Assembly: GCF_000315625.1 (NCBI RefSeq)
Contig: NW_005434611.1
Coordinates: forward strand, 121,523-185,522
Direction of reading: 5' to 3'
Source: Guillardia theta CCMP2712
Lineage: Eukaryota > Cryptophyceae > Pyrenomonadales > Geminigeraceae
DNA length: 64,000 bases
In this document: piece by piece, positions 39,922 through 51,109 of the stretch
Layout: each line of letters begins with the position of its first letter
How positions within the stretch are numbered: the first letter of the stretch is position 1
The notes under the pieces: model-generated
The model's input: only the letters and a program-made list of their open reading frames with translations
Database searches by the model: none
Told to the model about the DNA's origin: nothing
Made by a program: the position numbers and the translations under genes

Positions 39922-42883
39922 TGTCTCAATCAGCCTGCCGACTGGAACAAGGCATGCAGATATACACAAAGAATGATGACAGGGAGAGGGCAGACAGACA
40001 GTCACTTCGACTTGTTTTTATATAGCCTACCTGCGTTCATCTCATCCATCTGATCCATCTGATCCATCCATCCATCCATCCAACTAGATGATCAGTCACT
40101 TAGTAAGCTACTCTGCCAAACTGCTTTGCTTTCTTTTCTATTTCTCAGTTTTGTCTGTCAGTTCAGTGTGCTTGCGAACCTGCCTGCTTGCCTGCCTGCC
40201 TACCTTCCTGCATTTCAACACGTTTCTGTGTGTCTTTGATTTATTCAGTAGCTCTGGACTCGATGACTTGTTTCTGGCTGTAAGAAATACAGTTTTCTCA
40301 CTTTCATCTTTGTCTGTATCTGGTTGCCTCACTCCTTTTCTGGCGATCTTTCAGTTTTGGACAACACACGTGCAATCATCAGTATTCGACTTGATTCTGT
40401 TCTGTATCAAACCTATGCCTGCCATCAAGTACTCTGAGCAAATTTACAATCAAGTTTTCTTGGTCATGCACCGGTGTGCTATATGTCTTACATCAAGTCC
40501 ATACTCCATCTCCCTCCCTCATATTAGGTACTGACTATTCCCTCCCCTCCCCTTTCATCTCTCGCCTTTGACGCATGGCGCCACACGCCCTCCCTTGACT
40601 CCCCTCCGTTGACTTGGTCTCGTTCTAATCGAGATCCTTCTAGCTACTGCTTGCTCTCTTTGGCCCTCTTCCTCCTTCACCCAACTTCTTCCACTGCCCC
40701 TCCCCATTCCCCTTCTCCCGTCCTGCCGCCGACGTCTCTGCTGCTGCTGCTGCTGCTGCTGCTGCTTCCACTACGACGACTCGGACATGTTCGCAGTCGC
40801 AGCTCCCTGTGAAAAAAGAAAATGTTGAAATGAAGTATTTTCGTGACAACAGAAGTGAAAAAAACTGAAAGAATTTGTTTTCACTCTCAGTGTCTTTACA
40901 CATAATCCAATCGTCGTTGAACTACGACGATTGGACCCTCACATACACCACCCCCCCTTTTGAGTGATATTATTGGGGTCCAATACCCCAAAACATTCCC
41001 CGAGCACGAAAAAAAACAAAAAACAAAGGAAAACGAAAAAAAAATAGCGTAGACGGTAATGCAGCGGTGAAATCTGCATGCGACGATAGCGAACGGTGGC
41101 GAAGGTGGGAAGCAGCATGGCAGTTGACAGAGATCAGCTACAGGAATGAATCTCTCCTCTGTCTGGACCCCTGCACTCGATCCTTCCGCTCCCCCTTGTC
41201 CTCCGTCGAATTTCAACTCCAACTGAATCAGTCATACCACACATTCTCTTATCCGACCCTCCTCTGCCCTGCCATGTGCCCCTTGCCTCAGTGTGGCATC
41301 ATGTAAGCTCTCCCACCCGATGACTCACTGTCATTCTCGTGTGCCAAAATGGGTGACTGTGACTATCCTCTTTCCTGTTGTCGTCATGCGTGTGTAGGTC
41401 ATGATGTTTGTTGGTCCCTCTCATTGTGCTTCCTCGTGTTTGTCCTTGTCTTTTGCCTTTCTGACTACCTTCTCTCGCTCCTTAGCTCCCCACCAGTAAA
41501 CCCTCCTTCCTCTCCCTCTCCCTCTCCCTCTCCCTCTCCCTCTCCCTCTCCCTCTCCCCATCCCCATCCCCATTCCCATCCCTTCGCTCTCCCTCTCCCT
41601 CTTTCTCTTCTTTCACATTGTTCATGAGATCATTTTTCCCTGTTGCTGTAAACTGCCTACCATCTTGATCTTCTTCCAGCTGACTCGTCTACTGCCATTG
41701 TCCCAAGGGCTTGACTGGATGATGACGGGGGGCATACCACTCAGGGAGGAAAAGTAATACCACGTAGGGAGAGAAGTTATAGCATCTAGAAGGAGGAATG
41801 GAGGCAGTTGGGTGGTGGTGGCGGTGGGGAGGGAGAGGGGGGGCAATGGTCGCAAGTAGAAGGAGCTTTTGACCGCAGTTGACTATCAACAACCCTGCCC
41901 CTCCGTCTCTGCTCAACTTTCTTGCTTTGCGAATTTGTTCGTTTTCTTGTCGTGAAAGAACTTCCTGTAAACCCCTATGGCTCCCTCCTGCCTCCTCTTC
42001 CCACCTCCTCCCTCCACCTCGTTGATCTCCCTGACTCGTTGCCCTCCCTCGCTCTGTTTTCTCCTATGACAACGTCCGTCGTCCCCCTGCCTTTCCTTTT
42101 ATCAAACTCTCCCTCTATCTAAACTCCCGCTCTCTCCCTCCCCTCATTTCTTCTCCATGTTTCTCCCTCTTGACTTCCCCCTCCCTCTTTCCCTTCTTTC
42201 CTTCTCTTCCCCTCTCTTCCTCTCCTCTCCTCTCCTCTCCTCTCCTCTCCTCTCCTCTCCTCCCGCCTCCTCTCCTCCCGTCTCCTCTCCTCTTCTATTT
42301 CATCCTATCCTATCCTCCCGTCTCCTCTCCTCTCCTCCCGTCTCCTCTGCCCTTCTATTTCATCCTCTCCTCTCCTCATGTTCATTCTCTCCTCCCATCT
42401 TCTCTCCTCTCCTTACGATTTCTCTGCTCAGCTCTTGTCCTGCTTGTCCTGCTCTGCTCTGCTTTTGTTCTGCTCTGCTTTTCTCTCTTCCTCCCTCCCA
42501 TCTCTCCGCACCTCCGTTGCTGGCTCTCCTTCACTTCGTCTCCTCACTTCCATCCTCCCCTCTCCTCGCTATCCCCAAGGGAGGAGGGGAGACAACGATG
42601 TCTGTTCGCCCTCGTGTGCGTCCTTACGATGTCCTCGATATTCTCACCTCCACCTCCACCTCCTCCTCCTCCATATGCCACTGAGAGCGTTTCAGATACT
42701 TCCCGATCTCGTTCCCATAAACTTGCTGCTCTCCTCTCATACCTGTCAACAAGTTCCCCCACATCCTCAGCACCATGTTGGCTGCTTCTCCGCCCTTCCT
42801 CTCCTCTGGCTGTTGTGTGAACTTTCAACGGCGATCTTTGTTAGTATCCCCTGAACTTTTGCCTTCCTTCTCTCCCTCGGCAG
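39176..42883. other. Region without a resolved gene
   Basis: 39,440-39,510 is (GAAA)n and 39,837-39,921 (TGTC)n. 40,740-40,768 is (CTG)9 and 41,514-41,566 (TCTCCC)n. 40,940-40,990 has a small TACCCC/GGGGT patch. From about 42,150 the plus strand is pyrimidine-rich (CTCTCC repeats 42,220-42,420), as in introns of a plus-strand gene. The stretch 42,599-42,790 (MSVRPRVRPYDVLDI in one frame, SHKLAALLSYLSTSS in another) may hold an upstream exon of the gene ending at 43138, but I could not fix it. Confidence 0.5.
39837..39921 (+). repeat. (TGTC)n tetranucleotide tract
   Basis: About 21 TGTC units, uninterrupted, in intergenic DNA. Confidence 0.97.
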
Positions 42884-43138
42884 TTGAGCGAACCAGCAAC
42901 TTTGCTAAACAAGCTCATGAAAGAAGATACAGCTTCTTTTACTTTACTCAAGTGGAAAAGACAAACAGAAGCAAGAAGACTTTGTATCTCTCAACTCCCC
43001 ATGGGCTCTTTCGTGAAACAGGTTCTTCAAGTTTCTGCTTCGCAGTTCCCACTGCTACTCAAAATCCCAAAGGAATTGTTTTCAGAAACAACAATTTTCG
43101 AAGGATGGGAGCTTGAGAATTTGAGATCTCCACGCTGA
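42884..43138 (+). CDS. Last exon of an unresolved plus-strand gene
   Basis: A strong acceptor (CTCCCTCGGCAG) is followed by 84 codons with normal amino-acid composition (SEPATLLNKLMKEDTASFTL; FEGWELENLRSPR) and TGA at 43136-43138, 78 bp from the convergent transporter stop. A 24-nt GT...AG segment (43,021-43,044) could be a mini-intron; removing or keeping it preserves the frame. Function and upstream exons are unknown. Confidence 0.5.
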   Translation: MSEPATLLNKLMKEDTASFTLLKWKRQTEARRLCISQLPMGSFVKQVLQVSASQFPLLLKIPKELFSETTIFEGWELENLRSPR

Positions 43139-43216
43139 TTCTATTGTCAACGGATACGAATATACCAAAATATACAGGTTCTACATCTCATCTCATCTCA
43201 TCTCATCTATCTCATC

Positions 43217-43751
43217 TCATCTCATCTCATCGCGGCTCGTCCCGCCTTCTCTCGCCTCGGTTATAGCATCACATAATATCATCAGTCTGCTTGTTCCGTC
43301 CACCAGCAGTACGTCAAGGCCTTCGACTAGCTTTCTTTCTTGCAGTTTTGAGATCATGGTCGCTCCTGCCTGCGTGCGGCTGATCCCCTCCCACCACATA
43401 CCCTCGGTCGATAGTGCTCGATACTGGAGGCTGAAAGCTTTCAGCCTGATTTTCTGCAACTGGTCGTTGAGTACACTGATTAGTTGATCCTGGTTGGCCT
43501 TCAGGTCATCAATCTGTTTGCTCCTGCCTGACGTGAGCTCTTCTCTCTGCTTGTTCTGATTGCTCGTCGTACTTGAGCTCCTCTACCGCCTGGTTTAATC
43601 GCGCCTTCTCCACATCTTGACCTGCTGGTCTTGTCAGGGCCCCCCTCCAGACCGACGTCAGTAACACTCACTGGTAGAGAATCGGAAGGAGGACACGCTG
43701 AGCTGGACCTGAATAGGGGGTGAGAGGAGCAGGAGCAGGAGCAGAAGCAGA

Positions 43752-43782
<31 letters not shown>

Positions 43783-43831
43783 TCAGGATCAGGAGCAGGA
43801 GCAGGATCAGGATCAGGAGCAGGAGCAGGAT

Positions 43832-43862
<31 letters not shown>

Positions 43863-45204
43863 GAACATGGATCAAGGAGGACGAAGAGAAGGAAAGAATC
43901 CAACGAGAGGAAGGGGGAGTAGCTCTATCGTTCACTCACCACATGCTTTGCCTTGCAGAGCTCGATGGATTTGATCTGCGAGATGGTAAGGAGGGCAAGG
44001 CGGCAAAGATTAGTTATGACAAGGAGACGAAACGAGACCGGGAGGGGTGAGGGAAGAAGCAGGGGACAGGGACAAGGAGGACGAAGAAGATGAAGAGGGA
44101 AGGGGAGGGAAGAGGGAGGGAGCCGACAAGGTCGAGAGAAGGGAGAAGAGGAAAACAAGGGAGAGGCGGACGAGGAAAACGGGAAGAGGAGCAGGAGAAG
44201 GAGCAGGAGCAGGAGCAGGAGCAGGAGTACCATCCACACAGCGAGAGGGAGTAGAGGTATCATCCATCCGATGCAAATAGCCCAGGGAACGGAAGTGATG
44301 GGATCGCTGATGTAGTTTCTGCAGGCAGCAGGTTGAGTGCAGAAGGATGAGGAGAAAGAGATGGAGAAAAGGAGCACAAGGGAACAGGTTGAGTGACGTG
44401 AATGCAGACAAGACAAGTGATGGAGAGAAGCACGTGAATGAGGGAAAGAAAGAGAACAAGTTGAGGAGGAGGAGAGTGTGACAAGATGAGCTAAAGAGCA
44501 CTAGAATCAGCAGGAGGGAGAACGAGCAGGTGGTGGTACTGGAGGAGGAGGAGGAGAAGGAGGAGGAAGCTACCTGACTCCTGCCACGAGGAGGACGAAG
44601 GTGGTGACAGGACCGACATACTTCCACAAGAAGCCCAGCAGGGACTTGGGGAACCAGGCGATCCTCCTATGGAGGAGCAGGCGAACATTGGGCATCCCGA
44701 AGATCCAGGCGACAAGGACGAACTCTGCTGGGGGTCAGCTGGGGAGGACAAGGAGGTCAAAGTTCACCGCAGAAGCCGATGAGGGTGAGGAGGAAGTTGG
44801 AGATGGAGCCGTCGACCAGGTCGACCCACAGCGATCCCGATCTCCTGCAGAAGAGAAGGCCGAGTAGGAAGGATAGAACGCTGACGATGCAGGGCAGGAA
44901 CCAGGTCTTCTTCATGATCAGCCGGCCCAGCCCCGAGCACGCTCCTCCCCGCTGGATCATCTCCCTGCACTGATCGCGGAGGATAGAGACCGAAACTTCG
45001 ACGATGGTGGTGGCTGAAGTGATTCCGAGGAGGAGGAGCATGATGAAAAAGAGAGAGTTGAAGACTTTGGGCGAGGGCATGAGCGACAATGCCTGATGGT
45101 CAGGTCAAGAAATGGAAGGAGGAAGACGAAAGAGGAGAAGGGTACAGATCATGATGAGGCGAAGGAGGAAGGGCAAGGGCAAAAACGTGGACATGAACAT
45201 GGAC

Positions 45205-45243
<39 letters not shown>

Positions 45244-46997
45244 GTTAAGGTTGTGGAGGAGAACAGCTTACCTCAGGGATGGTCTCGAAGACAAGGGAAG
45301 GAGATCCTGCCACCACGTCCTCGACCGCGACCCCCTTCTTGTGCGCCATGTAGCCAAGGATGGAGAAGACACAGAAGCCGGAGAAGAACTCAGTCGCGCA
45401 GTTGGTAAAGGCAATCACAGCTGCGTTGGAGGGGATGTGGAAGTCTGACGATCAAAAGTCAGAGATTCTTATCTTCAATGCTCCTCCCCGAACTCTCCCC
45501 TCCTGCCTCCCGCCTGCCGCCTCCACCAACTTTCCTTTCTTCTCTCTTCGCTCATTCTTCTCCCTCCTACCATCTCCCTCATCCAGTTTCATCCTTACTT
45601 TTCCCCCTGCTCCGCCACAAGCTCTCACTTCCCATCCCCTCCCCTCCCTCGCCCTCCCCGTCCTTCGTCCTCACGTGGCGGGTTGTAGGAGGCGTAGGTG
45701 ATGAGGATTCCCTCCGCAAGCCCGAAGGTGAAGAAGATGTGGGACGCCGCGTTGATCCAGACGTCGATGGCCGTCTGGACTTCTCCCGTCTCCGGGTTAA
45801 CGCGATCGTAGAAAAGTCGCTCCATGTCCGGCTGGAGGTAGAACCTGCGTTCCTTGTCACTGACTCTCCTCCTCCTCAGCTCCTCCTCCTCCTCCTCCTC
45901 TTCCTCCTCCTCCTCCTAGTACTACTACTACTACTACCCTCTCACCGGATCCCATCGCTGGCTCCTTCCAGGGTGACCCCGCGGAAGAAGATGACAACGA
46001 GGACAATGTAGGGCAGCGGGATGGAGAGGTACACTGACCACTTGAGCGTCTTGGTGCCGTAGAAAACCATGACGAGCACCACCAGCCATATCACTAGAAG
46101 CGACGTGACATTCTCGTCTATGATTCTCCCCTGCTGGTGGAATCCAGTCTCGTGGCATCTGAGCCCGAACCTCCTCCTCATCTCATCTGCCTGCGTGTAG
46201 TCCAGGATGTCCGTCTGATGCAGCCTCGACTGGTTCACCAGGAGACTGAGCGGATAAACCTCCTCGTGCCAAGAACGCGCTTCCCCTACCTTACTCCAGT
46301 CTACCGTTCCGTTCCTCTGCCAGCACACGTACGCGTTGTGCAGGATCTCCGACTGGAAGTATTCTGTCCCGCTCCCTCCGGCCCAGGGGATGGGCCCAGC
46401 GCTCATGCCAGCGCCGAGGTACCGCAGACTCCATGCGAGCACCACACAGTAATAGATACAGATCCCTTGGTTTGCAACGAAGCTGAGCCAGCCCAGCCCC
46501 TTCCACCTCCTCGACAGGTCTCGGAAGCATCCGAGGGAGCTCTTGCCGATCCCTTGCCCCAGGGAGGACTCGAGGATCCAGAGAGGGATGCCGAGGGCAA
46601 AGAGGGATAGGAAGTAAGGGATGAGGAATGTTGCCCCGCCGTTCCTGTAGCAGAGGAACGGGAACCTCCACACGTTGCCGATGCCGACAGCTCCTCCCAC
46701 GGACGCGATGAGGTACGTCAGCCGGGAGGACCACATCTGCGTCTCGTGCTTGGCCGAGTTGAAGTCTTCGTCCTCCTCGAAGATCGCAACGAGGTTCGGC
46801 GAGGGGTTCGCCGGGAACCACCCCGAATGGTCTGTGACGGAACGGCTGGGGTGGTCGATCTCAATGCTCGTATCCCTTCCATGCTCCGTGTCAAGGAAGA
46901 CATCCTCCATAGAATCGTCTTGCATCATCTCATTCCTGCTCTCCGTGTTGCTCTCTTTGGTTCTCTTGCCCTGCCCGGCCGTCGACTCCACCGTCAT
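43217..46997 (-). CDS. SLC6/SNF-family sodium-dependent symporter with C-terminal coiled-coil extension
   Basis: Nine minus-strand exons: 45946-46997 (ATG at 46997), 45675-45844, 45272-45444, 44768-45092, 44574-44724, 44231-44318, 43940-43975, 43672-43708 and 43217-43621. After an acidic cytosolic N-terminus, TM1 has the family signature ASVGGAVGIGNVWRFPFLCY with the unwound GIGN sodium/substrate site. Then ILESSLGQGIGK, the long TM3-4 loop with Cys and N-glycosylation sequons (QRNGTVDW), WINAASHIFFTFGLAEG (TM6, substrate site) and NCATEFFSGFCVFSILGYMA follow. The last transmembrane part is VPWAICIGWMIPLLPLAVWM. Members import amino acids, amines or osmolytes with Na+/Cl-; substrate unknown. 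The final exon adds about 130 residues of coiled coil and is one base out of frame near 43,550. Confidence 0.88.
43724..43861 (-). repeat. (GAGCAG)n hexanucleotide tract with GATCAG variants, intronic
   Basis: About 23 units in the intron between transporter exons 43672-43708 and 43940-43975. The same unit recurs at 8130-8221, 31546-32000 (complement) and 44190-44227. Confidence 0.93.
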
Positions 46998-48357
46998 TGT
47001 TGCTCACTTGTGACTCCAGCCGGCCTACTTGTTGAGTTCAGAGGATACCTCACCAATACATGGACGTTGTCGAGAGCAAGAGAGCGACGGAGAACTGAAA
47101 GACAGAAATCAATGACCGCCAAGCGTTCTGCCGAGGAAGATGGAAGTGCAGGAACATTTCTGGATCCTTCTAGAACCTTTTTAGGTGTTGAGGGAGGTGA
47201 GGAAAGGAGGAGAGAGGGTGAAAACGCTAAAGTAAGGGAGAGAACGGCAAAGAGAGTGAGAAGATAAATGAAGAAACGATCTTAGAGGAAGCAAAAGGAA
47301 AGAGATGAGAAAAGGTCCGCAAGTGAACCTCTGCAAGATAAAAGGGGAGTGAGGATCAGCTGCTAACACATCAGAAGAGCAAGAAGGAGACGAAGCAGGA
47401 TGAGGAAGAAATGGCAAGGAGAAAGTCTTGAGAGGAGGAGGAAGCGGAGAGGACATGGAAGCGTGGTGGTGAATGTGCTGAACGAACAGGTTAGTAGCGG
47501 CTGCATTGTTCATCGCATCGAGGTACTTCGACGGTGGGTACACATGTGGAGTAGGTACGAATTTGATAGGTGGGTAGTTTTACTACCCCTTTCTTTGTAC
47601 GAATAGATACCGGTGCAGAATTCAAAAGTGAGGCATAGTACCCCTGTATCTATGTTACATGGGGTTAAGGATACCACGGGTGGTATCAAATCACGGAAAT
47701 GTAAGGGTGGTAATTTGTTTACAAAATGGAAGGAGAGGAGGGGTGGAGAAATGGGGGAGGTGTCATGTTATCATGAGGGGTAGGGTACCTGATTTGGAGG
47801 TAAAGAAGAACATAAAGGGTGGGGTAGTTTCAATGAACTCGAAAGGGTGGGGTAGTACTAAAGAGTTGATCATGGAGGGTGGCGTTGAGGGAGTATCAGG
47901 GGTGGGTGTATCAGTGTAAACTGAGTTAAGAAAGGGGGTAGTATCTGGTCATTCAAAGGGTACCTTGGACACCCCTCCTTTCATTTTCTGTTCTTCGATT
48001 TGAATGAGGGTGGGTATTCAAACCATACACTCGCACAACAATACAAAACGTTGCGTTTTAGTGCTGCTACTAGTAACACCCTACCCCATTCATATCCTTG
48101 TAAAAATCTCGCATAAGAGGGTGGGGGTGGACAAAAAGTATGAGGGGTACCACCCTACCCAGACAAAGTTTTGAACAAAACCAGGGGTTCTTTTAAGCTT
48201 TTCAAACGAGAACATGTGGGTGGGGTAACTCGGATTGTCGTAGAGGGGTCCGGGGGGTCCTGCGAGTAAATCCTAAACTTTAGTTCTCTTAAGTTTCCCG
48301 CTGAAAGAGTTTCAAAGTTTCGGCGGAAACTTTCAAACTTACGAGCCTGTGGCCGCC
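46998..48357. other. Head-to-head spacer; GGGGTA-rich island 47,560-48,260
   Basis: 47,000-47,300 is the transporter's upstream region. 47,560-48,260 repeats GGGGTA, GGGTGGGGTAG and GGTACC words, mostly on the plus strand. No open frame has protein-like content. A short block GGAAACTTTCAAACTT precedes the aminotransferase start. Confidence 0.6.
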
Positions 48358-50901
48358 ATGGCCTGGCGTGCGAGCAGGAGGATGAGAGAGACGGAGGAGG
48401 CGTGCGTTGTCAAGATGCAGCGGATGATCAGAGAGGAAGGAGGCAAGGGAGGAAGGGAAGTCCTCTCCCTCGCTCAAGGAATCGTGCACTGGAAGCCTCC
48501 CCCCTCCGCCTGCGAAGCAGCGTGAGTCGATAAGACACTTTCGTGGACCCTCCGTCCCTGCGCGAGGGAGGAGGTGCTCGAGCCATGGGAGTGACTATGT
48601 GATGAACAGAATGCGGGGTATAGCCGAGGAGGACACTCATCGCTATGGACCTGACGGAGGGATCAACGGGCTCGTCGATTTGATGAGAGACAAGATACGG
48701 AATGAGAACCACCTTGTAAGCTCGTCGGTGATGATCACGGCGGGGTCGAATCAGGTCAGAATGAGGAGGAGTGAGGAGGAGGAGTGAGGAGGAGGAGCGG
48801 GGAGGAGGAGGAGATAAGGAAAGGACTGTAGACAACAGTATTACAGCGGAGGGCAGCTGTATGGTCCATGAGAGGTTGATGGGTAGAGGAGGAAGCGAGG
48901 GCAGACATTGAACTATGCAGAGGAGCAACGATCAGAGGAGAGCGTGTGCAATCGATGAATACGATGTGGGATGACACTGACATAAGCCCGAGGAGGAGGG
49001 AGGGGGAGGGGGGGGGGGGAGGGAGGCTGAATGTGTATGTCGCAGGCGTACATGAACGTCGTGCTAACGCTGCTGGATGAAGGAGACACATCATTGCTGC
49101 TGATCCCATACTACTTCAACCACTTGATGGCGCTGCAGATGACAGGGGCAAGGATCGAGCTCGCTCCTGTTAGTCTGCTGCTGTCTGCTGCGTCCTTGTT
49201 GCCACCTACCCACATGAATTTCTCCGTTATTAGCACTTCCAATCTCTGTCTCCTCCTCGCTCTCCATCGCTACCTGTGTCAGCATCTCAGTTGTCTCCAA
49301 CTCTTTTCTGATTGTTCTCCTGCTGGTTATCTCCATCACTTGACATTGATAATGTTGCTTGGAATCTTTCCTCATTGTACCTTCAATCTCATCCCATCTT
49401 ATCTCTTCTCTTCTCTTCTCTTCTCTTCTCTTCTCTTCTCTTCTCACCACTTCCCGCAGACAACTAAAACTTTGCAACCTGATCTTGATTGGTTGAGACA
49501 AAGACTAGGGGACGTAGACAAACCAAAAGTGAAGGTTACCTACTCTCTTTCTCCTCCTCCTCCTCCTCCTCCTCCTCCTCCTCCTCCTCCTCCTGNNNNN
49601 NNNNNNNNNNNNNNNNNNNNNNNNNNNNNNNNNNNNNNNNNNNNNNNNNNNNNNNNNNNNNNNNNNNNNNNNNNNNNNNNNNNNNNNNNNNNNNNTGATC
49701 CCACGAGAGACTTTGGAGGAGCTCAGAAGCCTCTGCGCCTCCTCCTCCGTGTGGCTGGTCTGCGACACCGGGTACGAGTACGTCTCGCACGAGGACGAGG
49801 AGCAGGACGAGGACGAGGGGAGAGGGAGGGAGGGAGGGAGGGAAAAGAAGGAGAACGTGCCGCATGCTTGCGTGGAGGGAGAAAACGTCCTCAACCTGTT
49901 TTCCTTCTCCAAGAGCTACGGGATGATGGGATGGAGGGTCGGGTGTGTGGCGATGCCGCTGGGAGTGGAGGAAGAGATGCTCAAGGCACAAGACACGATA
50001 CCGATCTGCCCTCCCATCCTCTCGCAGAAGGCGGCGGCGGGAGCGATGGAAGCTGGAAGGAAGTGGGTGAAGGAGAAGGTGAAGGAGGAGGAAGGGGTGC
50101 AAGCGGAGGGTGAGGAGATGAGCAGGTGCGGGGACTTTGGAGGACGAAGAAAAGGATGAGGGGGATGCTGGTCGAATGTTTGGGGGAGGAAGCTGTGCTA
50201 GGAGGAAGCGGCGCTATCTACTTGATGGTGAGCAGGCGGGGAGATGAGTGGGAGAGGCAGGAGGAGGAGGAGGAGGAGGAGGGAGAGGGAGTGGGCAAAC
50301 AGGGGAGGAAGGGAGGAGGAGGTAGCTGTTTGCTGTGATAGTGTGGTGCAGGTCAAGCTGCCTGAGTCGATGGAGGAGGACGAGAAGGCGGTGGAATGGC
50401 TTGTAAAGAAGCACCAGGTAAGGAACATGCTGCGTGAGAGAAGGGGAGGAAAAGGGGAAAAGAACACAACATGTGGTAAGCAGAGTAGCACGAGGAGAGG
50501 AAGATGAGGAGGGTGGAGACGAGGACAAGGAAAACACACAAACACAAACACCACCACCACCACCACCACCACCACCACCACCACCAGCCGCAGCAGCCGC
50601 AGCCGCAGCAGCACCACCACCACCACCACCAGCGGCAACAGCAGCGGCAGTAGCAGCATCACCACCACCACCACCACCACCACCACCACCACCACCACCA
50701 CCACCACCAGCACGAGCAGGCTCCTCCTCCTCTCCTGACTGCCCTCAGGTTTGCGTCATCCCTGGGTCAGCGTGCGGATTTCGAGGGCACGTGAGGGTCT
50801 GCTACTCGAACCTGAGCGAGGAACGATGCGAGGAAGCGATCAAGAGGCTAAGGAGCGGACTCGAGGAGATGAAGAGCCTGGAGGGAGGGAAAGGAGCTTG
50901 A
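48358..50901 (+). CDS. PLP-dependent class I aminotransferase, VAS1/ISS1-like (interrupted by assembly gap)
   Basis: Exons: 48358-48521, 48610-48754, 49046-49168, 49460-49535, one running from the gap to 50125, 50155-50229, 50352-50417 and 50750-50901 (TGA). Signatures: VLSLAQGIVHWKPP (start), HRYGPDGGINGLVDLMRDK, MITAGSNQAYMNVVLTLLDE, WLVCDTGYEYV (Asp that pairs with the pyridine N, and Tyr), and NLFSFSKSYGMMGWRVGCVA with the PLP lysine. Then GGSGAIYLM-VKLPE and IPGSACGFRGHVRVCYSN (Arg binding the carboxylate) close the domain. The family transaminates aromatic amino acids and methionine with 2-oxoacids, in the cytosol in plants. A Glu/Asp/Arg loop (about 49,780-49,855) is inserted after the Tyr. 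The gap has removed the expected NPxNPTG region. Intron 50126-50154 is 29 nt. Confidence 0.88.
49596..49695. other. Assembly gap of 100 N
   Basis: Exactly 100 N, the usual placeholder for a gap of unknown size, next to a (CTC)n run that probably stopped the assembly. It lies between aminotransferase exons. Confidence 1.
50547..50711 (+). repeat. (CCA)n/(GCA)n trinucleotide tract, intronic
   Basis: CACCAC and GCAGCC repeats in the last intron of the aminotransferase (50418-50749). Confidence 0.93.
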
Positions 50902-51109
50902 GGGAGCAAGTGGAGCTGGAGCTGGAGCTGGAGTGGGAACGGGGACAGGAGCTGGAGCTGGAGCTGGAGCTGGAGCAGGAGCAGGAGCAGGAGGGCATTG
51001 GGCTGATTGTTATCTAGATCTGTGTTTCTTTCAAACACTTGTACATGCCTTGCGAACTTTTCTACAAGGATAAAATGATCTCTGTGCTGGTATGGAGGGG
51101 AGGAGGAGT

